Shown: positions 53,120-62,454 of the stretch, in pieces | How the letters are laid out: each line of letters starts with the position of its first letter | Position numbering within the stretch: the first letter of the stretch is position 1 | DNA from: Agmasoma carcini (nom. nud.) | Taxonomy: Eukaryota; Microsporidia; Thelohaniidae | Reading direction: 5' to 3' | Length of the DNA: 64,000 nucleotides | Assembly (NCBI GenBank): GCA_029232285.1 | Contig: JAOXFI010000018.1 | Span: forward strand, 23,240-87,239 | The notes under the pieces: generated by a model | What the model saw: the letters and a program-made list of their open reading frames with translations, nothing else | Databases searched by the model: none | Told to the model about the DNA's origin: nothing | Position numbers and translations under genes: made by a program

Positions 53120-53785
53120 TCAATTTGATTCAATAAATAAACTATTAAGTGTTAATATTCCTTCTGTATTATCTGATATTTGTATAGAGTCTTCCTGTGA
53201 ATCATTTTCCTCCAAATTATCATCACATATGTTGTTAATATCTACATTGACGTTTGTCTCTGTTTTATCATTATCAAAATTTTTACAATTAATTATTTCA
53301 TAATTAGTTTCCACTTTGTCATTATCTGGATTTGTAATAGTCTCTGTTTTATCATTATCAGAATTTTTACAATTAATTATTTCATAATTAGTTTCCACTT
53401 TGTCATTATCTGGATTTGTAGAATTTACTGATTCATAGTTTTTTATAAAACCTTCACTAGTCTCTGAATTTGTACTTTTCACTATTTTAACGTCTTTTAT
53501 AGAACCTTCATTTTCAAAATTAGTATTACTTGTGGGATTTGAACTAATTTTTAGTTCTAAGTCTTCACGTGGTATTTTTTTAAAGGATGGATCATTGGTT
53601 GTATCTTCATAAGATATTGAATCAGAATTATTTATGTTTAAAATTGGTTTTTTATTTTTTACATTTTCATTGTTATTATTTTTACTTATTTGTACATAAA
53701 TATTATCATTCTCAATTAGTTCTAACAATACTTTATTCTTAGAAGTTAAATTTTGTGTTGATAATATTATTTGTAGAAAAAACAT
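53120..53785 (-). CDS. Secreted repeat protein (221 aa)
   Basis: A protein with an N-terminal signal peptide-like stretch (MFFLQIILSTQNLTS) and a highly polar rest (Asn, Asp, Ser, Thr, Glu). Residues about 123-178 contain two nearly identical 28-residue units with core NPDNDKVETNYEIINCKN, encoded by an 84-base tandem duplication (53256-53339 and 53340-53423). One Cys falls in each unit. There is no membrane segment near the C-terminus, so release into the spore wall, vacuole or host is possible. It opens the cluster of small secreted proteins between 53.1 and 58 kb. No family is recognised. Confidence 0.65.
   Translation of the reverse strand: MFFLQIILSTQNLTSKNKVLLELIENDNIYVQISKNNNNENVKNKKPILNINNSDSISYEDTTNDPSFKKIPREDLELKISSNPTSNTNFENEGSIKDVKIVKSTNSETSEGFIKNYESVNSTNPDNDKVETNYEIINCKNSDNDKTETITNPDNDKVETNYEIINCKNFDNDKTETNVNVDINNICDDNLEENDSQEDSIQISDNTEGILTLNSLFIESN
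53256..53423 (-). repeat. 84-base in-frame tandem duplication
   Basis: Two consecutive copies differ at a single visible base (caaaat versus cagaat), so the duplication is recent. It keeps the frame of the secreted repeat protein. Confidence 0.85.
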
Positions 53786-53883
53786 ATTTTTGGTTAAATA
53801 ATTCTTTATATACTTTTTTTTTAATTAATTAACTAACAATATATCAATATTAATATTGGTTATGTGTGAATATGTGTGATTAA

Positions 53884-54000
53884 TATATGTGACTATATGT
53901 GACTATATGTGTAATTAGTCACACTATCATAGTCACATATAGTCACATGATCACACTATACTATCATAGTCACATGATCACACTATGCTATCATAGTCAG
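53884..54000 (+). repeat. Palindromic tgtgac/gtcaca minisatellite
   Basis: The arms gtgactatatgtgactatat (53889-53912) and atagtcacatatagtcac (53921-53946) pair as an inverted repeat, followed by two more gatcacactat-type units. A hairpin of about 25 base pairs can form. It lies between the 53120 and 54108 genes. Confidence 0.75.
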
Positions 54001-54107
54001 ATTATTTTCATTATGCCTTGTAGTATTAACAAAATATTTTTATTTCTTTATTATTTAAACAGTATAACACTTAAACCTTGTAAAAATTCACTTAATTTTT
54101 TAATTTC

Positions 54108-54662
54108 TTAATGACTTTCTTGTCTAGGGGTCAAACTATCAACCCAATCAGTTTGTCTTACATTACGTAATGTCCTTGGAGGTAAACCTTCTCTTACCTG
54201 AGAAGGATTAACCTTCCTACCTCTTACATCATCATTTTCATCTTTGTATTCATTAGAAGAAGCTTCTCCAAATTTACCACCAGATTGAACACCACTAGAT
54301 TTATCACCGTATTGAATACCAGATTTTTTAACAATTTGAACACCAGATTGAACACCAGATTGAATATTAGATTTTTTACCAGATTGAACACCAGATTGAA
54401 CACCAGATCCACCACCTGATCCACTACCAGATCCACCACCAGTTTCAACACCAGTTTCAACATCAATTTTAAAACCATTTGATCCACCACAAGTTCCACC
54501 ATTTGATCCACCATCTGATCCACCAGAATCTACAGTAATACCATCCTTTCCAATGTTAACTGTAACATTTCCACACTTAGTAATCTCAATGCCTATTCTA
54601 TTAGAATTCTCCATGTTTTGTGTTCCTTGAACTATTAAAAGTAATAAATTAGAAAAAAACAT
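54108..54662 (-). CDS. Secreted Gly/Ser-rich protein, family member 1 (184 aa)
   Basis: The signal peptide (MFFSNLLLLIVQGTQ) is followed by a conserved strand-like stretch GIEITKCGNVTVNIGKDG, a long low-complexity tract of Gly, Ser and Gln (GGSGSGSGGGSG; VQSGVQSGKKS; repeated GVQSG), and a C-terminal part with PPRTLRNVRQTDWVDS. The same three-part order is found in the gene at 55216-55626, whose ends align with the conserved stretches, so they are paralogs. The tract is of repeats likely to change length. No membrane anchor or known fold is seen. The function is unknown; a role at the spore surface or host contact is inference from secretion and composition. Confidence 0.7.
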   Translation of the reverse strand: MFFSNLLLLIVQGTQNMENSNRIGIEITKCGNVTVNIGKDGITVDSGGSDGGSNGGTCGGSNGFKIDVETGVETGGGSGSGSGGGSGVQSGVQSGKKSNIQSGVQSGVQIVKKSGIQYGDKSSGVQSGGKFGEASSNEYKDENDDVRGRKVNPSQVREGLPPRTLRNVRQTDWVDSLTPRQESH

Positions 54663-55215
54663 ATTTTTTAAAAATTAAAAACTTATATTTTACTTAATTA
54701 ATTTATTAAAATAATATTTCAATCAATGAAAGGTGATAATAATAAAAATATAACAATAAAATATATAATTGTATTATATGTAACATATATACATATATTA
54801 AATATATAATAAGTATAAATGTATATAAGTATAAATATATAATAATATAAGTATATAATAATATAAGTATATAATAATATAAGTATATAATAATATATTG
54901 TAACAGAGCTTGTATCACTATAGATTTTTTGAATAATTTATTATACTTCTATCATACTAATAAAAATATTAAATAAATGTTATATTATAAATATTTTAAA
55001 AATGTTATATTTATTTTATATATTACCATAGATACTAATTCTGATGGTACTTTCAATGTGATATTTTTATTAAATAAACATATTTATTCACCTCTCATGA
55101 AGACAAGAGAACAGCATAAGTTTAAACAATTGATTTAATCTATATTTTACAACAAATTGGAAGTATTATATATTAAATATTTATAAATAAATTTAAATGA
55201 ATGAAAACAATTTTT
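54663..55215. other. Spacer between the two Gly-rich paralogs
   Basis: About 550 bases. AT-rich with short stuttering units (tataataatataag) at 54840-54900. Nothing else is recognised. Confidence 0.55.
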
Positions 55216-55626
55216 TTACTTACTAAAAGCTCTTGCATCTTCAGAATCTTCATAAGAACCATCAATGAAATCAGAATGCTTTGGGTTTCGAGGAGCTTTT
55301 GGAAGTTGATTTGATGGATTAGAAACTTTAATGCCATCTTTTTTCTGATCCTTACTTTGCTTACTACTGTAAAAACCCGAACCACAACCAGAACCACCGT
55401 TACCGTTACTACTGTCACTGTCACCATTTCCATTGCAATTTCCATTTCCATTGCCATTGCCATTGCCATTGCCATTACCACCTTCACCAGCACCTACATT
55501 AATGCCATTCTCTGAAACATTTATTCGAATATTACCACCTTTGATGACTTCAATGCCTGTACTACTGGTAGTATCAACAGTCTGTGTTCCAAATACCATA
55601 TAAAAGAACAACTGATAGTAAAACAT
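55216..55626 (-). CDS. Secreted Gly/Asn-rich protein, family member 2 (136 aa)
   Basis: The ATG at 55626 (MFYYQLFFYMVFGTQT) is preferred to the upstream ATG at 55689, because it places the signal peptide at the same point as in the paralog at 54662. The conserved GIEVIKGGNIRINVSENG follows, then a Gly-Asn-Ser tract (alternating GN units) and the conserved end PKAPRNPKHSDFIDGS. Compared with member 1 the tract is GN rather than GVQSG, which shows that the repeat core turns over while the flanks are kept. A related short secreted gene lies at 57780. It is not recognised outside this locus. Confidence 0.7.
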   Translation of the reverse strand: MFYYQLFFYMVFGTQTVDTTSSTGIEVIKGGNIRINVSENGINVGAGEGGNGNGNGNGNGNGNCNGNGDSDSSNGNGGSGCGSGFYSSKQSKDQKKDGIKVSNPSNQLPKAPRNPKHSDFIDGSYEDSEDARAFSK

Positions 55627-55782
55627 ATTTATTTTCTTGTAAATCTTTATATTTTGTATATTTAATATATCAGAAAATATTTCAATCATTCATGAATAAA
55701 AATAATATATAAAATATAACAATTATCATTTTATATTTTAAACTTAACAGATTATAATTAATAATAAAATATTAGCTAAATA

Positions 55783-55940
55783 ATGTGACTACATGTGACT
55801 ATGATGGTGTGAATATGATAGTATGACGATGTGATTGTGACGATGTGACTGTGATGGTGTGACTGTGATGGTGTGACTGTGACGATGTGACTGTGACGAT
55901 GATAGTATGACTGTGATGATGTGACTAATCCTATCATATA
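55783..55940 (+). repeat. Degenerate gtgac/gatg minisatellite
   Basis: Units such as gatgtgactgtgatggt repeat with variation between the Gly-rich paralog 2 and the ricin-B-like gene. It shares the tgtgac core with the block at 53884-54000. Confidence 0.75.
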
Positions 55941-55995
55941 GTATCATATAGTAACATAATATCAATAACAACTATTAATATACACAAAAACTAAT

Positions 55996-56736
55996 TTATT
56001 CTGAAATTTCGTTCAATGCCAAATCATCCTTAAAAACGAAATCTTTATCAAGTTGACTTAATTTTCTTCTAATCCTTTCTTTTTCATATTCTATCCTTCT
56101 TAATCTATCACCTAAAACATCATCATCACCTTTTCCATATTCTGATGGTACTTTTATCCTTTTATCACTATCTTCTTTATCAATTAAGACTATTTCTGGT
56201 GTAGATTTTGACATTTGTAAGTTTTTAACTAAAGATTCATTTTTTATTTTGTTTAAAAGTTTTAATTTGTTTAAATTTTCAACATTTGAATTTTCAATAT
56301 TTGATCTTTCAATATTTGATCTTTCAACATTTGAATTTTCAACATTTGTTTTATAGAATATAGAAAATACACTTGGTGTATTAAAATTACATGGACCTGC
56401 AACATAAATACCATCTTTATATCTTAAACATTCATTTTTATAAGTTAATAGATGAATATTAAATCTTTCATCTAATGCAAGTCTGTATTCTTGTGCTGTA
56501 TTTCCTGTGATATGATAAAACTTTAGTATTGTATTATTACTTCTTAAGCCAAATACTTTATTTTCACTCTCATGCATTAAAAATCTATTTTGATTCTTTT
56601 TCTGAATATAAAAATCAGTATTTTGAGAAGTATTTAAAGCTACTTTAACATCTTCTACATTTCTATTACCTAAAAACATACCAATAGAATCATCTTTAAT
56701 AAAAAAGGCATTCATTTTTAATAAAAAGTTAAACAT
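55996..56736 (-). CDS. Ricin-B-like (beta-trefoil) lectin protein
   Basis: A 246-residue protein. After MNAFFIKDDSIGMFLGNRN, residues 50-130 read as a trefoil unit: RFLMHESENKVFGLRSNNTI, then YRLALDERFNIHLLTY, then CLRYKDGIYVAGPCN. Microsporidian ricin-B lectins have this Q/R-x-W-like plus two-Cys loop pattern. A second part, residues 133-160, has five pentapeptide units of the type N-[VI]-E-[NR]-S, then a charged helix and an acidic end. There is no long signal peptide at either possible start (56736 or 56715). Such proteins can bind glycans of the host or spore surface; glycan binding by this copy is inferred. It joins the secreted cluster by position. Confidence 0.6.
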   Translation of the reverse strand: MFNFLLKMNAFFIKDDSIGMFLGNRNVEDVKVALNTSQNTDFYIQKKNQNRFLMHESENKVFGLRSNNTILKFYHITGNTAQEYRLALDERFNIHLLTYKNECLRYKDGIYVAGPCNFNTPSVFSIFYKTNVENSNVERSNIERSNIENSNVENLNKLKLLNKIKNESLVKNLQMSKSTPEIVLIDKEDSDKRIKVPSEYGKGDDDVLGDRLRRIEYEKERIRRKLSQLDKDFVFKDDLALNEISE

Positions 56737-56894
56737 AAAATTAAAAAAATAATTTTTTATATATTTTTAAAACAGATCAATAACCAATAAATGTAAAATA
56801 ACAATAATTAATAAAAATAATAATTGATTGTTTATAAATGAATATTTATATTTAACAAAAATATGAAACATTTTTATCAAAAATTGATATCAAA

Positions 56895-57110
56895 AATAAA
56901 CAAACATCGTATTATAGTAAGAGAGTTATAGTAAGAGAATTTGGTTTTAACTAAGACTAAATCAGAAGAAATACCTTCACTTTAACTAATGATAGAAACC
57001 TCTTATTATTTGTAGAGAAGGTCACTTATAGAACTTAAAGTATAACTAATGGTGTTTGTTAGATATTTATTTAATTATTACATCCTAAGATAAGTGTAAA
57101 ATTTATATTC
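56895..57110 (-). repeat. Probable dispersed repeat copy (E), weak
   Basis: On the minus strand it shows atcttaggatg at the left end, aagtgaccttctct (as in copy D) and ttaaagtgaa in the right order, but is more diverged. Listed as a weak member. Confidence 0.4.
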
Positions 57111-57230
57111 TTCTGATTTGGTTTTTACATGGTGATCATTCTTTCTCCTTTTTAAATTAAATGTTAAAAAATATTATTATATTGTAATACTTTGTTCTGA
57201 TTAAACTGAATAACCTTGACTTGGCTTACT

Positions 57231-57310
57231 ATCTGAGCATATCTAAGGATATCTAAGGATATCTGAGCATATCTGAACATATCTGAGCATATCTGAGCAT
57301 ATCTGATCAT
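57231..57310 (+). repeat. 10-base minisatellite (atatctgagc)
   Basis: Eight aligned ten-base units, each atatct followed by a changing tail (gagc, aagg, gaac, gatc), just upstream of the gene at 57400. Confidence 0.8.
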
Positions 57311-57392
57311 GACCATCTGACTAATCCAACTATGTATACAATTTAAAATATTATTTATTTTATATTAAATTCTTTTAGTTTAAAATTTTTAA

Positions 57393-57396
57393 CCCC
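57393..57396 (+). promoter_or_regulatory. C-run before the 57400 start
   Basis: The bases aacccctatATG put a C-run three bases from the start codon, after aaaatttttaa, as with the BAR and eS8 genes. Confidence 0.45.
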
Positions 57397-57399
57397 TAT

Positions 57400-57681
57400 A
57401 TGAATTTAGTTGAAAAAATACGTTTAACAATTTTTGTATTATTTTGGATTGCATTTGTATTAATATTTAGTGTTATTTTAACAAGCTATCCTACACAAGC
57501 TTTAAATCATAATAATACAACACAAAAACCAAATATTAAAAATTCAATAGATAAAACAACATCCACTGACAATAATGATTTACAAAATGATCGAGAAAAA
57601 GATGAAATGTGGTATGATACTGTTGAAAATTTAGATGAAATGTGGCATGATACTGTTGAAAATTTAGATGAAAATCAATAA
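57400..57681 (+). CDS. Small membrane or secreted protein with 11-residue repeats (93 aa)
   Basis: The N-terminus is one long hydrophobic helix (IRLTIFVLFWIAFVLIFSVIL) after a short basic tip, acting as a signal anchor or signal peptide. The remainder is polar, and ends with two 11-residue repeats, DEMWYDTVENL and DEMWHDTVENL, plus a partial third (DEN). The repeat is encoded by near-identical 33-base units. The gene has a C-run before its start. No family is recognised. It may be a small host-interface protein like its neighbours, which is inference from position and repeats. Confidence 0.6.
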   Translation: MNLVEKIRLTIFVLFWIAFVLIFSVILTSYPTQALNHNNTTQKPNIKNSIDKTTSTDNNDLQNDREKDEMWYDTVENLDEMWHDTVENLDENQ

Positions 57682-57776
57682 TAAAAATCAATAATAAAAA
57701 TTTAATAATAAAAATAAATAATAAAAATCAATAATAAAAATAAATAATAAAAATAAATAATAAAAATCAATAATAA
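57682..57776 (+). repeat. aataataaaaatc-type tandem repeat
   Basis: Short AT units (aataaaaatc and aaataaataataaa) repeat between the converging ends of the 57400 and 57780 genes. Confidence 0.7.
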
Positions 57777-57779
57777 AAT

Positions 57780-57974
57780 TTAATCTCTTGGTTGTTTTTG
57801 AAAAGAATGATAAGTTTCATCATCAAATGGTTCAAATTGTCTCTCACAAGCACCATCTTCATGTTTAATAACTTCATAACCATTCTTAAACATATTAATC
57901 ACAACCCTTTCACAATTAGACACTCGTACAGTTTTAATACAAAGTAAAAATAAAATATATTTTTTAATTTTCAT
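57780..57974 (-). CDS. Short secreted protein, possible member of the Gly-rich family (64 aa)
   Basis: MKIKKYILFLLCIKTVRVSN is a clear signal peptide. The mature part CERVVINMFKNGYEVIKHEDG resembles the strand pair (GIEVIKGGNIRINVSENG; NVTVNIGKDG) of the Gly-rich paralogs at 54108 and 55216, and it ends with FEPFDDETYHSFQKQPRD. It lacks the low-complexity tract. This suggests a minimal version of the same secreted module, which is inference from short alignment. Two Cys in the mature region could pair. It lies 200 bases from the transposon-rich zone that begins at about 58.2 kb. Confidence 0.6.
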   Translation of the reverse strand: MKIKKYILFLLCIKTVRVSNCERVVINMFKNGYEVIKHEDGACERQFEPFDDETYHSFQKQPRD

Positions 57975-58500
57975 AATTTTTTAAAATAATTTTTTTTAAA
58001 TATTTAAATCTTAATAATATTGAAATATTATAGTTAAATAGATTTATTATAGTAAATAATTTATAATTATTATACTTCGTTATGTTAATCTTTTAATAAT
58101 ATATGATATGATGTAATATGAAATATAATTCAAAATATATTTTAAAATAAGTCGAGTCAGGGATTAGAACAGAGATATCATACAAATAATAAAATGAATA
58201 TGAAATATAAAAACAATAATAATGTGCATTATATTATATAAAAAACAATTATAAGAATATTAGCCTATAATAAAACATTACAAGACAACATTAAACGATA
58301 TTCACTTCAAACTCATAACTCAATCTAGAAACGATGTAATATAAATTTGTTACAATTTTTAAGCATAATCAAATCATTTTTATACTAAATCAAAATTTTA
58401 TAAGAAATATTAAATTTTCTCAAAGTTTATTTTACAATTTTTAATCAAATAATTCGGATCATCTGTAATTTTTTTTCAATTAATTTTTAAAAAATCAATG
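57975..58500. other. Spacer between secreted cluster and transposon zone
   Basis: About 520 AT-rich bases with nothing recognised. Confidence 0.5.
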
Positions 58501-59330
58501 ATTTGTGTGAGATCGTCGGGTGTAATACTGTCTTTAAATATCATTTCCACCAAAAACACATCTACCTTGGTAGATAAAACCTTTTAGCTCTTTGATTTTA
58601 GCCTTAACCTTTGCCCAATATGACTCAATATTTTAAGTATGAGCGAGTGTGATATGATTAACAGTATCAAGCGAAAAAAACCAAATCTTTGATTTATTTT
58701 TGAGTATGAACGCAATTCATCAATAGTAATGATAATACTTTCATTACATACTCTTTAGATTATAGGCAATAAAGACAGTGCACTTCCGTCTTGATCATAC
58801 TTCAAATACACTTTGATGACCTAGAAGATGTATCTGATATACCAAAGATTCAAACATCGTTACTTTGTTCCCTTTTCTTTTATGCTTGAGTTGACTCTCG
58901 TAAAATTTGACACACCCGTTTCTGTCTCCAATCGCATTGAATTTATATCAAAATAATATGAAATTTTATAATTTAACCTTTTACATATCTTAGGAATAGT
59001 TTTATAAAATAAACCCTTAAAATTTTTAGATTTTAATATCATTTTTATAAAATTAATGATTTTCAAAACCATCAAAATATTGAAATACAAATTCTCAAAA
59101 AAATCTGTACAAATTGTAAATATTTTTTATACTCACAACATATATTATTTGAGGATCTAAATGCTTTGCCATCAAAATTTCTGTATATTTCACAACATTA
59201 CAAGAAATGTGACAAATTATGAGGCGAAAATGTTATGCAGTAGACATAGTTCTTGTAAAATATAGATTAAACTATTTAGGTCATACAGATATGACTTGAT
59301 CTCATTGTCAAAAAAGTTACAAATGATCCG
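58500..59330 (-). pseudogene. Merlin/ISXO2-like transposase remnant
   Basis: On the minus strand the pieces SIITIDELRSYSKINQRFG, DTVNHITLAHT and IESYWAKVKAKIKELKG lie in order: the I-x-x-D-E-x-x-[SG]-Y motif, the [TV]-V-N-H signature and the I-E-x-x-W-x-x-[VL]-K end of ISXO2-type transposases. The N-terminal half is more decayed. Stops interrupt every frame. Confidence 0.7.
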
Positions 59331-59579
59331 AAAAATGTCTTATAAAAAACTGAAAATAATATTTTTCACTTATATGAGTTCATGTTTAGAAATGAGATGA
59401 AGTCTAAAAGACAAATTTAATTTTTCGATTTCTCTTAAATAAGCTTTTATCTTTTTAAACATTTTTTAAAGAAATTTTCCATATAAAATTTGTACTCCAT
59501 AGCTCAAAAACAAATGGTTTTGATAAGAAAAATGTTGGAGTTGATGAAAACTTATTTTTAAGCAAAAATATAACAGCAT

Positions 59580-59850
59580 GAGAGTCAAAGAATCTTCACA
59601 GGTTGTAGACGAAATTGAAAAGAAATCCAGAAAATGTTTAATGTGATGATTTCCAATAGAAACAAATTACAATGGAGAACATTTAAGTGTTACAATAATT
59701 ATGACTAATGAGTGGCGTGCCTATATATCAGCATTTAATTTATTGAATAAAGTTTTTAAACTCCACCATCAACCATTCTTATATTTCTGGAACCTAATGA
59801 CTCTAATATAAACATACAAACAATTGAATGTCTGTAGTCACATGCAAAAA
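59580..59850 (+). pseudogene. Merlin/ISXO2-like transposase fragment
   Basis: The plus strand reads VVDEIEKKSRKCLM, then ITNYNGEHLSVTIIMTNEWRAY, then LHHQPFL. This follows the W-[VI]-x-G-[GA]-I-[ED], then T-[DN]-E-W-x-[GA]-Y, then H-x-x-V-N-H order. The DNA blocks match 12290-12540, making the two a related pair. It is oriented against the adjacent remnant at 58500. Confidence 0.6.
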
Positions 59851-60039
59851 AAATTAAAGAGGAAAAAAGGAATAAATAAAGTTAATTTATAAATCATTTA
59901 ATCAAATTTTTATTTAAAAAGAATATAAAAAGAGAGTAAAGTTAAATGTTAATAATAATGAGTTAAACTATCTGACAAGCTTTTCAATAATTTAAAAAAA
60001 CTTTTCACTATTTTTGTCAGGGTGTCCAAGATTATTTAA

Positions 60040-61019
60040 AAATACAATTTATTTACAAAAATCTCACAAAACTGACACGAGCTAGTATTTTTACTTGAAA
60101 CGTGTGGTTTTGAATCCTTAAATATATTAATATGAAAATACAATTAGAGAGCATTTTTTGCACATAATTTATAAAAAAAAATGAAAAATTTAAATTTAAT
60201 TAAAACTTTATATTTTACTATTGACACTCTCGCTTATAAATCACCAATAATTCATAGAAGATTATATACCAATCTATTATTCAAAACACCGTAGCTTTGG
60301 CTCTTATAGTAATGTAATTATTAATCAATTAACATGTTTACCTTCTCCACTACAAGGTTAATAATTTCTTAAAAATCTTAGTTTATGACTAACTAACTAA
60401 AAAATTATTTATATATGAAAATATAAATTTTATTTATAACAGTGAACGATATACTAAATCTGAATCTTGACATATCAATTCTACTTGAAACAAGAAGAAC
60501 AAAAAAGCAAGCACATACAATATCGACAATCATATAATAACAGTGATAGTAAATATTTGCTTTAACCTACCATATGCTTATCGCGATTTTTTAAAAAAGA
60601 GATCTAAGAGAGGCTCGTAAGAGAATGAACCATTTTTTAAGGGCTTTATATATATATTAATGACCACATCTATTTAAGCTTCTCAAAAAGCCTCCATCTA
60701 AAGGCTCGCCATAACCAAAAATATTTTGTTTATAATAACTAATTTATGAAGCTTAACCATTTTTCTTAGTTGGTAGGGGTTTACTAAAATTTAGTAGTGT
60801 TTTACAAAAAGTTTTAAAAAATCGCTGACAAAAAATTGTTTCCTCAAGAGAATTTATAATTAATAAAATATCATTGTAAAATAATATTTTAAAGATTAAT
60901 AACAGAAAAAGCAGAATAAATTTAATATGTTTAATCGATAATTATTTCATTTACTCAAATCGTTTCAATCATGTTAGCAAGCTCCTCTAATATCTGATGC
61001 ATTCGTTTCCTACTTATTA
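60040..61019. other. AT-rich spacer
   Basis: About 980 bases with no supported gene or element. Confidence 0.5.
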
Positions 61020-61916
61020 AACCAAATATTTCTTAATTTTATAAAATAAAACCGTTTCCTTTCATGAGTTTGATCTTATCACATACTTTTTCCACTTATA
61101 AAAACAATTTTCAATTGGGGTTAAAAATAAGAATAGAAGGGAAATAAAAAATCGTATCGGGTGTTGATTTTTTAATTTATTACAGAAGTTTTATGGATTC
61201 GAGTATTATCGAAAATCAAAAGATATGGATTTGAAATGATTGAATTACGTTTTGTAAACAAACACTTAATAAAGTCACAAAACTTCAAACTATCATATGC
61301 GCCTATATTGTGCTAAAAAAATCATTTCGACTGCAAGCTGCACATATACTAATATTTCGTGACCTTATCGTTAAAATTCTGGTAACTGGTGCTGTACCTC
61401 GTAAAGACCTGCCTCTATTTATACTCAAGGATAGACTAAAACCTACTTCATCTAGAAAAACAATATTGTTATTCGAGTATTCAAGTGTTTTATTTTCAAA
61501 ATCTATGGCACAATCAATTCTTTTTCGGATGGTCTCTTATGAATTTCTATTTATTGCAATTTTTACTCTATTTTTAAATTTATAAGGCAATCCTTCTAAA
61601 GTTTGGTGAATAATGGCATTCGATACTAAAATACCAAATTTGCTATTTAATATAATCTTTATTCTTCCAGCGTAATTCTGCATCATTATCAACACAATTT
61701 CAGATAGATTCAATTTGTCTCTAAAAAAAATCTTTCTCGACCACAGTTTTTATAGTATGATTTCACCTGTCACGTATCCTTGTACCTATTTATTATATTA
61801 TGCACTGTATTGTAATAGATTCTTAAAGATGATGCGATGTCAGCTATCACAGATCAGCTTTATATTTTTTGAATTATCAAGCGGCTGATCTCAGGTGAAA
61901 TTACTTTCCTTGCCAT
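61020..61916 (-). pseudogene. Tc1/IS630-like transposase pseudogene
   Basis: On the minus strand an ATG at 61916 opens MARKVISPEISRLIIQKI, then stops and shifts follow. IVFLDEVGFSLSLSINRGRS carries the first catalytic Asp (F-[IVL]-D-E-x-x-F-[SN]), ILTIRSRNISICAAC the next strand, LLIFDNTRIHKTSV the second Asp, and TPIENCFYKWKKYV the third catalytic residue in the N-P-x-E-x-x-[FW] context. All three catalytic positions can be located. A frame on the plus strand at 61310-61585 is its shadow and opens with a non-ATG codon. Confidence 0.75.
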
Positions 61917-62454
61917 GGGTTAAGATTTTAAGCGATAGAATAAGAATTATTTTAATCAAATTATATAAAAAAACAAAAGTTCAAAAATGAAATTATAAAT
62001 ATTTAAATTACACCAAAAAATAAATTAAATTAAAATATTGAATAAGCTAAATTATCAACAAATTGGATCATTTTTGTCACTCTGATTTTCATGGAGGTTT
62101 TAATTAATTTAGACATTTTTAAAAATATGTTTTTAGTCATAAAATCCCTTGAAATCTGTATTACAAGATAACATAGTTTAATTAATTTAACCCATTTAAC
62201 CTCTTTATTATATTGATTTTTATTTTTTGGTTTAATTTAACTATATTGTTTTTATATATTTTAAAAGAATTTCTTTACATTAGCTTATACAAGTTATTAA
62301 GTGAAATATATTTTAAAATTATTATCTTACTTTAATTTGTCAAAAATTATATTGAGGTTTTACATAATCCCTTACTTTTAAGAAAACTTTCCTAACTTTT
62401 GTATAACACCCCTAACACTTTGAAAACAATGAAAAAAACTTGATTGACACACTT
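61917..62454. other. AT-rich spacer
   Basis: About 540 bases with nothing recognised. Confidence 0.5.

Noticed and set aside
54224..54523. 99-codon frame antiparallel in register to the Gly-rich protein 1
   Set aside because: Same strand but shifted frame of the repeat tract; its Val/Leu/Met repeats are the shadow of the GVQSG tract.
61310..61585. 91-codon frame on the plus strand
   Set aside because: It is the reverse of the IS630/Tc1 transposase remnant on the minus strand, and does not open with ATG.
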